Assembly: GCA_037043455.1 (NCBI GenBank)
Contig: JAWPHD010004382.1
Span: 1 to 64,000, forward strand
DNA: 64,000 nt
Direction of reading: 5' to 3'
From: Cyrtodaria siliqua
Lineage: Eukaryota > Mollusca > Bivalvia > Adapedonta > Hiatellidae
Shown here piece after piece: positions 12,689 through 25,015 of the stretch. The notes below the pieces were generated by a model that saw only the letters and a program-made list of their open reading frames with translations, did no database searches and was not told the origin of the DNA. A program made the position numbers and the translations under genes. Positions within the stretch are counted from its first letter, which is position 1. Each line of letters opens with the position of its first letter.

Positions 12689-13471
12689 TTAGGTAGGCAT
12701 CATCTTAGGGTCCACAGCCTGTCTGGTCATCGTACAATTAAAGGGGAAAGTATAGTGGCGAACTGTAGAAGGGTCCACCACCAAGCTTGCAGTACGTTGC
12801 AAAATGATAGGGTCATAACCTCTTTTGATAAACTTTTTAACAACTTTAACAAAGATAGTATGAAAGTGATCATGACCTAGAATCTTACGAAGTTTATAAA
12901 TCACATCACCATAGAAGTCAGGTTGTGATAGTCCTTGTCGCAGAAGAGTCCTTAAATTTCTTTTATATTTGGAAAGAAGATCAGGGTTACGATAATAAAA
13001 TGTTGCGAAGGTTTTACGAAGTTTATGGTAACGGTAACCCTGATTGAGTAACTTATTATTTATACAAAGATTACGAATATTAAAGTCCTCAATTCGAGTA
13101 CAAGCTCTAGAAAAACGAATAAATTGAGACACATACACCCCATAAGAAGTTGCTCGGGGAACATCCCCATCCAAGTGGGGATAATTAACAATGTCAAAAT
13201 TAAAATCATCTCTCTTGTCATAGGTTTTGCTAATTATTTTACCATTTTCAATCGAGAGATCTAAATCAAGAAAAGAAGCGTTATTATCAGATATAGTAGC
13301 TTTGTTAAGCTGAAGTTCTTTAGGATAAATATAATTAACCATAGTTGGAAAGAAAGGGTTGTCAATGTTCAATATGTCATCCAGACACCGAGAGGTGTCA
13401 TTAAAGGCTTCAATAACATCTGCCTGGGTATCTGGTGAAAGACTCAACCTACAAATCCGACAAACACTCAT
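12689..13471 (-). pseudogene. Naiad reverse transcriptase, C-terminal 260 aa
   Basis: The frame is uninterrupted from a fortuitous Met. It contains LSPDTQADVIEAFND, then the catalytic-loop region with CLDDIL in place of the YLDD of sister copies. Next come FLDLDLSIENG, the DKRDDFNFDIVNYPHLDGD block, the TSYGVYVSQFIRFSRACTR block (typical of PLE RT palm/thumb) and a basic Tyr-rich thumb (YRYHKLRKTFATFYYRNPD). The upstream GVPMG-type motif and the whole GIY-YIG domain are absent, and Tyr to Cys at the DD motif suggests decay. The protein would reverse-transcribe the element RNA at a nicked target in the nucleus. The copy has no promoter or 5' region of its own, so it is a retroelement relic despite its clean frame. 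Confidence 0.8.
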
Positions 13472-13562
13472 TGGTTAATACATTCAATAATATTCTTAAT
13501 TATTAGTGTCATTTATGACGGATATTTAAGCAAGTACATGCATACAGTGCCAGTTTCACTCA

Positions 13563-13616
13563 AGAAAAAAAAAGAAAAGAAATAAAAAAAAATAAAAAAA
13601 AATAAAAATAACAACA
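13563..13616. repeat. A-rich microsatellite
   Basis: Runs of AAAATAAAAAAAAATAAAA lie beside the truncated end of the neighbouring Naiad copy. Confidence 0.7.
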
Positions 13617-13999
13617 ACACAACAGCGACATACTTATACAGTAATATCAGCTAGTTTATATCCTTTTTTTTGAAAATAAAATGTTTTAAATTGTATTGAT
13701 ACATATAAGGGCTATTGATGTTACGTATATGTGAAGGATGTATAGGCTATTGTACTGTAATAGCTGAACGAATCTTTACAAAAGCTTGTTTGCTGTGCCA
13801 GTGGAACAAGATATTTTCACTTACTGGAACGCAACATATAATTTTCATTGTGAGAGAAGCTAATTAGAATTGACAGCTGTTTTGGTACTTGTTCATTTTT
13901 GCATTTTATCGAATGATATCCAAACCCGATTCTTTAAACATTACCTTTTAATTAGTATTTAAGTCTTTATTCAGTATTATTTGTGCTGCCGTCTTTTGA

Positions 14000-15615
14000 A
14001 TTTTTATTATTTTCATGAATTCAGTTATCGAATTAACTCCCTTTCTCCAAAAAGTGCACGATAGTCTGACGATGTTTTAATAATGCAATTTTAGTATTGA
14101 GTGTTGAACAACCTTTAGATAGTTGATACTTCCACGATAGTGTATTATCAATATATATACCGATACATTTGCTATTAAGACATCTTCAATATATAAAAAC
14201 ATTTCTTTGTCATTTTTAACCTTTTATTTTGTGGAGATAAGCATACATTTAGTTTTTGATGGGTGCAGTGACATGTTATTAATGTAATACAAACTTTTGA
14301 CATCATTTAGATTTTCCAGTAATTCTTTCTCGATCACATCTATATTATGATCAGATTCATAGAGAGTAGAGTCATCTGCATACAGATCAATATTTATTGC
14401 ATTTGGTGATATTGATATGTCTATAATATAAAGGAGAAATAGATGAGGGCCTAGTATGAGGGCCTAGTATGAGGCCCTGAGGAACACCAGCTATTATTAT
14501 CATTTCCTCAGAAAACTGGCTATTAACCTTTATTCTTTGCTTGCGATTACTTAAATATAATGTGAACAAGTTAATGGTTTTGTCTGAGAATGATACAATT
14601 TAAGTTTATACAATAGTATTTGATGATCCACAGAATCACATGCCTTTTTTAAGTCGAGAAATATTGCTCCATAATCTATGTCTGTTAACCATGAATCAAT
14701 TAGGTGTTAAAGCAGTTTGACAGGAGTGCAATTTTCTGAATCCTGATTGTGTCATGGTGTAAAAGATCAATCGTTTGGAAATATTTATGTAATTGGGTCG
14801 CTATGTGACGTTCGAACACTTTTGAAATGGCCGGAAGAATAGAAATTGGTCTATAATTGCTCGGATTGGTTCTATCTCCAGTTTTAAAAATAGGAATAAT
14901 AAATGTTTTTTTTAGAGAATCGGGGAATATTCAATAATGTATACTACTGTTTATTATATGTGCAATAGCATATGTTATATGGTCCCCACAATATTTAGGA
15001 GTTCTAGGTCCTATTCCATCAAGTCCCGTATATTTCATAACATCTAAATTGTCAATTATTAGTTTAACTTCGTATGTATTATTTCTTCTGTAGAAAAAGT
15101 ATTTAACTTCAGTTTTTCGTTCATACATTGTTGTAGTTTTCTGAAGTTTTCCGTGACAAATGACGTTTTTTCTATAATATTAGATATGTTGATGAAATGT
15201 TCATTTAATGCGTTTAAAATATTCAAATTTCCATCTATAATATTACTATTTATAATTAAAGATTTAGGTAAAGATGCATTATCCAATCTGCCTTCATTAG
15301 GATTACTTATCATCGAAGCGTTTTCCACAAACAACTTGGACTTTTATTTTCTCTGATAGCGTCATTATACGTTTTTGTTTTTTTGCTTTTCTTTATCATA
15401 GATGAAATTTTATTTCTCATAGTTTTATATTTATCAAAATATCCCTGTCTGTGTAATCTATCTCGCTCAAATATAGTGTTTTTGATCACTTCATTAAACC
15501 ATCCGGGTTGAGTATGATATTTGACTTTCTTTTTTACAGGAGCATGTTTACATAAAATGTTATTCGGTAAATTATAAAGGTAAGTAAGAGACTGATTAGG
15601 GTCGCCATAACTCAT
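14000..15615 (-). pseudogene. LINE ORF2 reverse transcriptase domain
   Basis: The pieces appear in RT order. A linker frame (15615-15310, PGWFNEVIKNTIFERDRLHR) connects to the endonuclease. A linker/fingers frame follows (15334-14931). Next is AIFLDLKKACDSVDHQILL with a catalytic Asp (about 14690-14620), then INSQFSEEMII-like sequence plus AGVPQGLILGP (14520-14460). The DLYADDSTLYESDHN motif with the YADD pair lies at about 14392-14345. A 13-bp duplication (GAGGGCCTAGTAT) at 14442-14470 disrupts the frame after GVPQG. The intact enzyme performs target-primed reverse transcription; this copy cannot. Confidence 0.8.
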
Positions 15616-16800
15616 TGTTCTTGAAATAAGTTTAGATCAAACTTTCTGAAAAACCTATAATTAATAGATATGTGCGTATTGTTTTTACTTATAATTGGTC
15701 TGAATAATCGTGTGCAACAAACCGGATGATGATCACTTATACTGTACAATGGAATATTTACATCAGAAAGTATTTGGTATAAATATGATCAATTATTTGA
15801 GTTACACGCGTTGGAATTGTCACTAATTGTGCCAGGTCGAATTTCTGTATAAACGATTGCCATTGCTTGTTTTTGAACAATTCGGCTGAATTATTAGGGA
15901 TGTAATAAGGACTTCAGTCACCAAGAATGTGAGTTTCAAATTTAAAAATGTCAACAGTCTCAATTTGTCTTTCATATAAATCAACTCACGTTTGGTGTAC
16001 ATTTGGTGGTCTATAAACAAAATTTAAAAGAAACGGTTTTAGAGCCCTGTATATTAACTATTAACTTGTTATATTAGAGCCCTGTATATTAATCCATACG
16101 GCTTCAATTTCATTTGATTTTATATCAAGTCGACGAGTATATGTGATTTGATTCGAAATAAATACTATAAGATCGCCTCCCTTCCGATTAGACTTTCGGT
16201 CTTGCCTTTCAAATGTATATCCGGGAGTCTGCAAAATATTATCGCAAGCATTTTCTGTGAGAAGGTTTCACAAAATCCAAGAATTTTGGTTGAATTAGTG
16301 CAAGTCAATTGATATTTAATTTTATCTAATTTTGGTAGCAGGTGTTGCATAATTAAATTGGCAATATGTATTCCTTTTGACGTTGTGTTAAATATAAAAC
16401 TAGATTTGGCACAATCCTTATCATGTAAAAGTGCATTTCCATGTAATGAATTACTATTTGCGTTATCGGGTGAGTAATATTCTCCCTTAATTGTAGCATT
16501 ATGTGATTTATTTATAGTATTTATTGCAATGTTGATTTGTAAAATCATCGTAAAATGTAGATAATGAATTTCGCTCAGTAGATAGTTAGAATAATGTAAA
16601 GCTGTGTTATATAAGATAATGCGCTGTGATAATTTTGCGTCTTTCATAATATTGAGATTTAAAGAGGTTCTGTATAAATGTACTTCATAAAATGAATACT
16701 GGTATGTTAAATCACACAGTACAGAATTATAGTCTGATGATAATAATATTCGACTAAATCTTTTAAGAGTGCATATAACGAAAGAATCTTTTTCCACCGA
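15616..16800 (-). pseudogene. LINE ORF2 endonuclease (EEP) domain
   Basis: The minus strand reads GIHIANL and a LLPKLDKIKYQL helix (about 16375-16310), ILGFCETF (about 16280), then downstream VYRPPNVH (about 16015) and an ILGD-type motif near 15920. A PTRVTQIIDHIY block (about 15815-15780) is typical of the last EEP motifs. Frameshifts separate the blocks. The domain nicks the target DNA in LINEs of the CR1/L2/Jockey type. The 210-residue open frame at 16165-16797 covers the N-terminal part. Confidence 0.7.
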
Positions 16801-16904
16801 AACAAAGTTATTACACGTGCAAATTGTCTCATTATATATTTCACATACTAATGTTAATATTTCATATTTGTTGTAACTTATTACATGGGAGTGCTTGCCG
16901 AAAA

Positions 16905-18676
16905 TATTCTAATGTTCGTAAGCATAAACACCACTGGCACCGAGTGCTCTGTTTGCGCTGTTCGAGTCATCAGTATGGCTACTTCCAGGAGAGTAAAGCT
17001 TCTGTTCACTTTGAATGTGTCGTCTGCAGTTTTGAGCGGAATGATCATACATGGACTTTCGCTGCCAACCAGCATCCTCACTGAGCCTTGGGCGTCTGTT
17101 CACGGATGGTGAGTGTGGTTCTCGGTTTCGCTAGTTGCATGGCTGGTCATTTTGCAGACTGAGCAGTATACCTTCCGACTATCCCGACGATTCCAGCGTT
17201 GATCCTTTACTGAACAGGCCTCTCCATGATCCTGAATAGGCACACGTCTGGTTGGTGATTGTGCTGGTCGCTTGATTATTGGCAAACATCGATTGACACA
17301 CGAGACTAATTTCCGGCTGCCAAGTATATTAAGATGAATGCCGTCTCGGGCATAGTAGATCCCAACTGTGATGCCGTTACCATAGATGAACCAGCTGTAA
17401 GGATCAATTACGTTTACCTTCATGGCATGTGCTGGTGGTTTCAGTGCGTTTTTGATAGGAATAACATCATTGTCTGATCTTGGGCAAAGTGTAAATATAT
17501 AGACAATTTGCGCCGCTGTAAAAGCTCAATAGCGTGTTTGAGTTCAGAGTAAACCTGCTTAGGTGTTCCGGATGCGCCATCATTGCCACAAGCGTATATT
17601 TCTATTGTTTGATATTCACTAATATACCAGTTTCTAAGGTTACATGAAAGATCTCTTGCTTTAGAACCTGGACACGACCTTATATATGTTCACAGAAAGT
17701 CCGCGCCTTTTGATGCCTTTGAATATAGAATCTCCTACAAGTAATGTTTTCGAGGGATTCTTTTGTTAAATGGACTCAATCAAGACTGTGGTATCACCCG
17801 TCACCGCGGCCGTGGAACTGTTTTTCTTTGGAACAGATGTGTGCTAAACAATAGTTTCATCAGTACGTGGTGACTGTTCACGTCTTTGTAAGTGTTGGTG
17901 TTTGCCTTTCAAAGTGCAGTCGCCGTTGCATGCTATCAGTGTGATTGGTGAGATTGGTGCTTATTTCCTGTGTACAACCTCATAATGTGTCCAATCTATC
18001 GTTGGAATGCGCAGTTAACAGCGAGATGTGCTTCTTCACACTGCAAATTTCATCCTTCCATTGACATATTTGTTCGGTTGATGATTAAATATGTTCCGAT
18101 AAACACACCCGCAGTTCTTTTATTTCACTGTAAATTTGACGAATCGGATCAACATCGTTCGACTTAAAATTATTTCCATCACATACCGGCGATTTTTCTT
18201 CCGGAAAAGCATTTTCATCCAAATCGGTCCCTGTATTTGTGGATGGAACTTCCGACGAAGCGCAATCTTCCTGGACAAACGATACATTTGCAACCTCCGG
18301 TGTTGCATAAATGTGGTACTCGGTAGTCTCTTCTTGTTCAGCGCTCTTTATTTTTAAGAAAATAGTTCTTATATATTCATTTGTATAATCAACGGAGCTG
18401 CCAGAATTCAGGAGATCGTTCTCAACTGTCGCTAACATATTTATCAAGTCAGTGTTCACGAAATGGTGTGGATTTCTACCATTAACCAAGTACTAACACT
18501 TTGTGATACATGTTGAGTGTGTAGGGATTTTGTTTTCCTTTCGCTACCTTATATTTGGTCTCAACAATGTTTCTATGTTTATCTAACACGGGCGTGTACG
18601 TGAAGCCGCAGTTTTGACTATCCGTGCGATAATAAGGCTCAAAGATAGACTTAATAAGAAGTGTTGCTTCTTTCAT
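16905..18676 (-). pseudogene. LINE ORF1 with SGNH/esterase-like domain
   Basis: A possible start is Met at 18676 (MKEATLLIKSIFEPYYRTD). An acidic linker frame follows (18489-18085). The SGNH block I motif TLLVGDSIFKGIK lies at about 17755-17710 and block V ARDGIHLNILGSRKL at about 17355-17310. A Cys/His-rich tail (CSVCKMTSHATSE) is near 17150. GDS and DGIHL are the nucleophile and catalytic Asp/His motifs of SGNH hydrolases found in ORF1 of CR1/L2 elements. Several stops and a frameshift near 18485 make it a pseudogene. ORF1 proteins bind the LINE RNA; the function of the esterase domain is not settled. Confidence 0.7.
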
Positions 18677-19060
18677 TACTTCTCATGAACAGACTCAATA
18701 AAACCGAGTCTGCTGCTTTATTCTCTTAATTGTGTTTGTTGCTCCCAAAGGATCACCTTTATCAGTATTTATTAACAGTCACACTAGCGTTCGTTTAGTG
18801 CAGTGTGGCGGCTGTAAAATGTCTCCCCGTGATACGAATCAGTAGTGTTATTTTTACCGGTCCTTTGCGACCAGCGAGCCCAATATAGGTGGCTTTGAAG
18901 TAGAATACCGCTTAAGCCGGTGCTAGGGGGCGTGAGAGGTGTTGCTTCTTTTATTACTTCTCATGAACAGACTCAATAAACCCGAGTCTACTGCTTTATT
19001 CTCTTAATTGTGTTTGTTGCTCCCAAAGGATCACCTTTATCAGTATTTTTTAATAAGTTC
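18661..19060 (+). repeat. LTR-like repeat, 1.4 tandem units, poly(A)-hairpin
   Basis: The block TTATTACTTCTCATGAACAG, a hairpin AGACTC-AATAAAACC-GAGTCT (18691-18711) and TTGTTTGTTGCTCCCAAAGG occur twice at a ~273-bp interval. The same family recurs at 30627-31275 and in reverse at 37126-37240 and 60985-61215. AATAAA sits in the loop of a conserved stem, as in some retroviral R regions. This suggests a solo LTR, but no flanking gag/pol is present. It directly abuts the 5' end of the LINE. Confidence 0.5.
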
Positions 19061-20185
19061 GTACATCTAGGTATTTAGCAGAACTTTAATGCCTCCTCCA
19101 GATCTTTTCAATCTGAATATCTCTTCTGTTCGTGAAATTTAGCTTTTCCTCCAGCGCTCTGCTTACATTTAGAGTAAATTCCCTGACTTCCGTATTTTCG
19201 CAACTTCCTCCGTCGTTTTCCAACATCCAACTGTGCAAGTATTGTTATACCATAAAGATGTTGTATGACCTTACCAATGAATAATTTCCCTTGAATATGT
19301 AGTTTGTTAGTGTGTTTATCCTATCGTACAAATAAACAGTATTGACAGTTTACCAACATTGGTTTGAACATTCGCTTAAATATTGGATGACTTGACAATG
19401 AGCAAAACAAAAACATGCGTTATATTGACAGCACCATTTACTCCATATATTTATGCTGTTGGATTATTTGCAAAACGGGTATGAGAGTGATCGAACACGA
19501 TAAATACGAAATATTACAGTCTCGGTTTGATTGTTCATAAACGGTAGTGAAATATGCTTTTACCGTTTACGCCACTAGTCCTGGGTTGAGCAGAACTCAA
19601 TATTCCTAAAATCAATAGTACAGAATTTTAACCTTCTCGAAGATGGCATGCATATGGCGGTGGACATACTGTAGTTATTCCATGTCCAGCGGCATATGGT
19701 CCCAGTATCTAACACAATTCTCTGATCTAAACATAAGCAAACCATTTGGAATAAAACTGCTGAAGCAATATGTTTTTATTTTTTCAGTGTTTAATCTTGA
19801 TTCCTAACTTGTTTTACATTTTATTAATAGGCTTTTATGACAAGCAGTTATGCAGTAATTTACTTTGTCATTTAAACTTGTTTACGCTGGATACTCATCA
19901 TACAAAGAAAACTACATTTCAACCTGCATTAATCTGTCTCTGAATAAATTCCAATTTATTTTATTGGCCTTTTTATTGCTTGAAATCTGACAGTATTATG
20001 CTTCCGAACAAAAGGATTTATTTGTACGATATAACTGAAAAAACGGATAAGCACGTGCACTTCTTACAAACACTGTGGAATGCTCTAAACCCAGATATGC
20101 ATGTAAAATAAAAAATGTCGACTCGTTATATGGATAATATCATATTTGTCCAAAATGCTTCAAATTCTAAATTTTAAAAGAATTT
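19061..20185. other. Non-coding, nothing recognised
   Basis: No gene was seen. Near 19570-19615 a CTAGTCCTGGGTTGAGCAG word resembles 37911-37930 and may mark an old dispersed repeat. Confidence 0.35.
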
Positions 20186-20718
20186 TATCCGATTCTCAGG
20201 CAGATGTAATTGAAGGTTTTAATGACACTTCTCGATATTTGGATGACATTGAAAATTGACAATCCTTTCTTTTCTACTGTGGTTAATAATATCTATCAAG
20301 GAGCTGCAGCTCAACAAATCTAACATTTCTGATACTGTCACTTCTTTTCTTACATCTCTCTATTCAGGAAAATGCGGAAATAGTTAGTAAAATCTATGAC
20401 AAGACGGATGGTTTTAATTTTGATATTGTTAATTATCCTCATTAGATAGGGATATTCCTCACGCTACCTCTTATGTGGTTCTTATTCGTTTTTCTAGAGC
20501 GTCTAGTCGTGTTGAGGACTTTGATATTCGTAATATTTGTATAACTAAGAAGCTACTCAAGCATGGCTACCGTTACCATAAACTTCGAAAAACCTTTGCA
20601 AAATGTTATTCTAGTAACCTGATCTACTTTTAAAATATAAAAGTAATGTAAGAACTCTTCTGCGACAAGGACTATCACAACCTGACTTCTATGGTGATGT
20701 GATTTACAAACTGTTAAC
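20186..20718 (+). pseudogene. Naiad RT fragment, heavily frameshifted
   Basis: Nucleotide similarity to 49995-50510 is continuous (GATGTAATTGAAGGTTTTAA, then TTTTAATTTTGATATTGTTA, then GAGGACTTTGATATTCG), but stops and frameshifts occur about every 100 bases. It ends at 20718 inside the codons for YKLRK. A further copy of the last ~110 bp restarts at 20926. Confidence 0.75.
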
Positions 20719-20903
20719 GCTGAATTTCATTTACTTGCATTTCAAACGATATTCAATTAAAAGAGAGGTAATTAAAAATGTCAGTGTTTCATTTTATTAT
20801 AGCCGGAACATCTGCAATAAATGAGTCAAACGTTTGTGTTTTTTATATTGTTTCCTACCACTTTTAAGAAGTTTATATCTTTAAGCGAACTTCGATTCAT
20901 GCT

Positions 20904-21236
20904 ATGTATTTTTTCAACACGTATCATGTTTGCAAAATTTATCGTAACCCTGATCTAACTTTAAAATATAAAAGCAATTTAAGAACTCTTTTGCGACAAG
21001 GACTATCACAACCTGACTTCTATGGTGGTTTGATTTACAAACTTCGTAAGATCCTTGGTCATAATCACTTTCATACAATCTTTATTAAACTTGTTAAAAA
21101 GTTTATCAAAAGAGGTTATGACCCAATCATTTTGCAACGTAATGCAAGTTTAGTGATTGCTCCATTTACAGTCCGCAACTATGCTTTCCTGCTTAATTGT
21201 GCGATGACTGTGGACCCTTTGATGACGTCTACCTAA
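20904..21236 (+). pseudogene. Naiad RT C-terminus
   Basis: From about residue 13 the frame reads YRNPDLTLKYKSNLRTLLRQ, GLSQPDFYGG, LIYKLRKILGHNHFHTIF and VIAPFTVRNYAFLLNCAMT. This is the conserved C-terminal tail shared with 12689-13471 and 50510-50728. The first dozen residues are unrelated flank. There is no catalytic motif in this piece. Confidence 0.75.
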
Positions 21237-21690
21237 ATCCGTATAGGACGGTAGCGTTTGAAGTTTTTCTTTAATCTTGTCTTGTCGTACTCTTAAATTT
21301 TTATTCTCTTATTGCTTTGGCTTCTGCCAAGTCACTGAGTACTTGCTTTTTGGCTTTCTAGGCTTTTGGTTTTATATACACATGATCATTTATGGGTTTT
21401 ACTTATATTGCCTGTTAATGCTGCCTTGTTTGTAGAGACTGTAACCTAGCGGGATATCTGCATTTACACTGTCCCGTTTATTGGGATGATAATAGGGTAA
21501 GAGTGAGGTTTAGTGCACACTAGAACCTGTTTTGAACACCCAACGGTCTTTGTTTGCCACTGACCATTCCAATGCGGTAGCCCTATTGTCCATCCTTTAT
21601 AGTTATTGTTTGTTTCTGCGTTTGTTTATGGTTAACTATCGTCCTTTAATGCTGTTTTCCTGTTCGATTTGTATATGTATTATCTTTAAA
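21237..21690 (+). mobile_element. Naiad 3' UTR and 3' end
   Basis: It continues directly from the RT stop codon, contains the structured module at 21488-21590 and ends in the GT-rich tail GTTTATGGTTAACTATCGTCC shared with other copies. Confidence 0.75.
21488..21590 (+). other. Structured Naiad 3'-UTR module, copy 3
   Basis: GATAATAGGG pairs with CCCTATTGTC over all ten positions (one G-U). The C-to-T and G-to-A changes relative to 50989 keep pairing. The internal CAGTGGC hairpin has decayed here. Confidence 0.55.
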
Positions 21691-23734
21691 TAGTTTGCCA
21701 CGCGACCTATGTGAACCGCGGAAGACTCACGCACTATTAGTATATATTGTTTTGGTTTTGAAAACATGGACATTTTATTGCTCATATAAATAAAACATCT
21801 CAATGAAGAAGAACGATCTTATGCAATAGTCGAGTGCAAACCGAATTATGGGTTCATTTGGGGTCTTCATAGGGATCGCCTTTTTGGTATTAAGATCAAC
21901 AGAAACAGTTGCCCTTAACACAATATATTTACAACTTTTTTCTTTTTCAGGCAGTGTAATATTACTAGTATGTAGTTTAGACCCAACATTTGGTTTTGTG
22001 CCTATATTTATGCATGATATATCAGTTTTTTCTGTTGTTGTTTAGAACTATTCATTAAGTAGACGGTCATAAAAATTGATTTGAAATTTGCAAAATATAA
22101 ACGTGCGCATATGGCGGTCGAAAACAATTAGAAAGACGATACATTAATGCATCATATACAGTTTCATTTCAGTATCGGAAATTGTTAAGACCTTAGTGGA
22201 AATAATACAGCAATTACAACAAATTGGTGTGTGACCTTCAACTTGTAAGGAGATATAACCATTAGTTTAGCGTTAAACAGCAAATTAAGTTTCATCTCAA
22301 GCAGTTTAGAAATTATGACGTTGAACAAAGACCCTCAAATTGTTTGTGCGACTTCCGTACCACATGTACCGGAAATTAACATATTTTTAACTTTAAGTGA
22401 AATTTTGTAAACGCTCACAATTAGTTCTGGTTCATTTTATGACTAGAAGTCTTACGTCTAGGTAATGCAGTTGATACGACATGGTGTGATCTCAACTGAC
22501 CAAAATCACACAGAATTGGTGACTTAAACATAAAACATGTAGGGTAAAACGTTCTTCTTGTGAACTCGTACTATTTTTTCTCAAACTAGAAAATTTCAAA
22601 AACTTATTTGACGTGTTGTAGTCTCATCGACATTTTCTCGGCTTTTTATATATCCTCTTATTGGGGATTGATGTGGCAGGTTGTACTTGAATTACATTTT
22701 TGGAGTAACTTTATCAGACTTTGTATAACATCTTGGTCTAACCTTAAATGAAAATGCCTGTTTGTCAGAGGAATTATACCTATTATTTCCTTAATTGATG
22801 TTAATACTTTAATGGACCACGCCTTTGTGATTTGTCTAGACTTTCTTAATGTTTCTTTACTTCCAAACACATATTCTACTGACGATCCGATGTCGTTTTT
22901 CAGCCATAAATCTTTGACAAATGCGATTACTGACTTTCTCTTACTTCATGTTTGGTTTCATGACCAAGTGTTGTGCAGTTGTGACCTTCCTTGTAACTTA
23001 AACAGCTAGGGTTATCGAACGTTAACTGAGCTACGGACCAAGGGAACTTAAAATTATGTCTTTAATAAAGTGTTTTGGTGTTGTTGTTTGTTTTTTTGCT
23101 TGTAAATACATTTTAATAAATGAAACAGCTACTTTACTATGCTAATTGTATTTTTTTTACCCGTAGTTTAAATAACAGTATATGTTTCTATTACGTATTC
23201 TTACAGATACAGTTACAGAGTGTTGCCCCATGACTGTAATATTTCACATAATGTTGGCAATATATTGGGTGTGGATCGGAGCATACTCTGCCCCATCCCG
23301 CCTCTCAGAATAGTATGTTGTACGTCCGTCAGTCTATCACTTGCGCACAAAATATGCTCGAAAGTTTCTTGGCATATATGTTTTAGAAAAACAATGAAAT
23401 GCACTCTAAAACTGCTCAAAAACATTGTGTCGTGATAGGCAACGTATAACAATGTGTGTTATAAACGTCTTTTATTAATCTCAATCACCTTGAATTCAAC
23501 CCTGTTGTCATTTGTTTAAACACCTTCAAGATGTGTATACTATGTATTAAATTAGTTCATACATGTATCTTTAGATTATATGTCCAAACAGAAATAGCGG
23601 TGTTCTTGAATGATCACACTTGCTTTCAATGATTGTTTTATTAAGATCTCGGACGAGTTTGACAGTGATCTAACGAGAATCTATCGTAAGACAGCGAAAG
23701 GCAGCGTTAAAGCTCTGAATAATTTCATAATAAG
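21691..23734. other. AT-rich non-coding DNA
   Basis: No gene was recognised. A 70-residue minus frame at 22658-22870 (containing PLTNRHFHLRLDQDVIQSL) has protein-like composition but no family was assigned. Confidence 0.35.
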
Positions 23735-23935
23735 ACACGTTAGGAGACTCTGTCTTCAACACTATGTTGTTTATTGCCATGTTCATTGAATATTTAACGT
23801 TAGTTGTTGAATAATTAACATTAGGTGACTCTGTCCTCACCACTTTTTATGTTGTTTATTGTCATGTTCATTGAATATTTAACGTTAGGTGAATCTGTCT
23901 TCACCACCCTTTATGTTGTTTATTGTCGCGTTTTA
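23735..23935 (+). repeat. Three-unit tandem repeat related to a Naiad tail
   Basis: The unit TTAGGTGACTCTGTC.TCACC plus ATGTTGTTTATTG and TTCATTGAATATTTAACG recurs three times at a ~85-bp spacing. CTGTCTTCACCACCCTTT is shared with the Naiad subfamily-2 tail at about 8968-8985. Confidence 0.5.
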
Positions 23936-24890
23936 TATTAATATACCAAACAAAGCAGGTTTAAATCAGTTTTATAAGATAATTTAATAAGAGAATTTAG
24001 TTTTCTTATGTAATAACTTAATAAATGGTGGTGAGTTTTAACCACCTTTTCTTTTTACAGGTTGCATTATATTGATATTCGACGTCTCCATTACAACGAT
24101 TAAGTTACACAAATTAGTTTCAGCTTGTGTATACACAGCTTTTAGGATATAGTCACGTTCACGAAATATAAAATATTTGTACCATGATTGCGTTAGAGAA
24201 TTTCGCCAGTATGAATACTTAACCACTGTCTCGTAGAATTATTGAGATTCTTTTTGTGCTGTTTTGATGCTGTCAGTCATAATCTAATTTTTCCATTATT
24301 CCTATAAATGGACGAAAGCTAAGAGAATTAAAAACGATAACATTGCTCGGCAAGTGATATTTGATATTTTAATTGGTCTCCGAAATTAATATAACTATGA
24401 CTACTAGATGTTACATGACTAACTATGTCATATGACGTTTACAAAAGGACAAACACATCTGACAAGCTGTACGTCCCGTAATTATAGTTTATAATAAGAA
24501 TACCATTCACCATTAATTGAAACTTGATATTTCTAATTATAGTTATTCTTCATTCAACCTCATACTTCATACTACAAATCTCAAATTAATTATTTTTGAT
24601 TCTTTTTTTCTTTCTTTTTTTTTACTTTGAAGACCATTGTGACTGGTCTTGGTGATCCCAAAGGATCAGTAAGTAATAACACTATATTGCAATAACGATT
24701 AAAGATCACGAAAGCCAATAATGTGATAAAGCACTACTCTGGGAATAATTTATTTTGTCAATTACAAATTCAGGAGACTTGTTACGAGTAAAATGTAACA
24801 ATAAAGGAAGCAAAACAGGAAACACAAAAATATAATTTAACACAATTTATTTACATAAAATTAAGTCCAAATAAAATTATCCAATGTTAC
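23936..24890. other. AT-rich non-coding DNA
   Basis: No gene was recognised. There is a pyrimidine tract near 24600-24625 followed by AAGACCATTGTGACTGGTCTT, a short inverted repeat. Confidence 0.35.
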
Positions 24891-25015
24891 TTTAATCCAA
24901 AACAGTAAGTGTCTCTTTAACCCAAAACAGTAAGTGTATCTTTAATCCAAAACAGCAAGTGTCTCTTTAATCCAAAACAGTAAGTGCCTCTTTAATCCAA
25001 AACAGCAAGTGTCTC
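24891..25015. repeat. 25-bp tandem repeat, five units
   Basis: Five adjacent 25-bp units read TTTAATCCAAAACAG followed by T/CAAGTGTCTC, with a few substitutions, plus a decayed sixth partial unit. Confidence 0.85.

Larger units (their letters stand above)
12320..13471 (-). mobile_element. Naiad PLE copy, 5'-truncated
   Basis: The minus strand contains the C-terminal half of the RT (12689-13471) and the 3' UTR with its structured module (12328-12428). Homology to 49921-50160 stops just upstream of the YLDD-equivalent region, so the copy is 5'-truncated. The non-homologous flank has an A-rich microsatellite at about 13563-13610, in line with the microsatellite bias reported for this clade. Confidence 0.8.
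13690..18690 (-). mobile_element. LINE (CR1/L2-like), nearly full length, decayed
   Basis: The minus strand reads ORF1 (about 18676 down to 16905, SGNH domain) and then ORF2 (about 16800 down to 14000, endonuclease followed by RT). ORF1 with an SGNH esterase plus an apurinic-type endonuclease and RT is the layout of the CR1/L2 group. Many frameshifts and stops break both ORFs. The 3' boundary is approximate. The 5' boundary abuts the repeat at 18661-19060. Confidence 0.75.

Noticed and set aside
21848..22045. Hydrophobic 65-residue frame, possible signal or membrane peptide
   Set aside because: It is isolated in AT-rich DNA, where T-rich codons give hydrophobic residues by default. There is no supporting context.
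22658..22870. 70-residue frame with protein-like composition
   Set aside because: No family was recognised, it has no splice context, and neighbouring frames are closed. It is kept only as a note.
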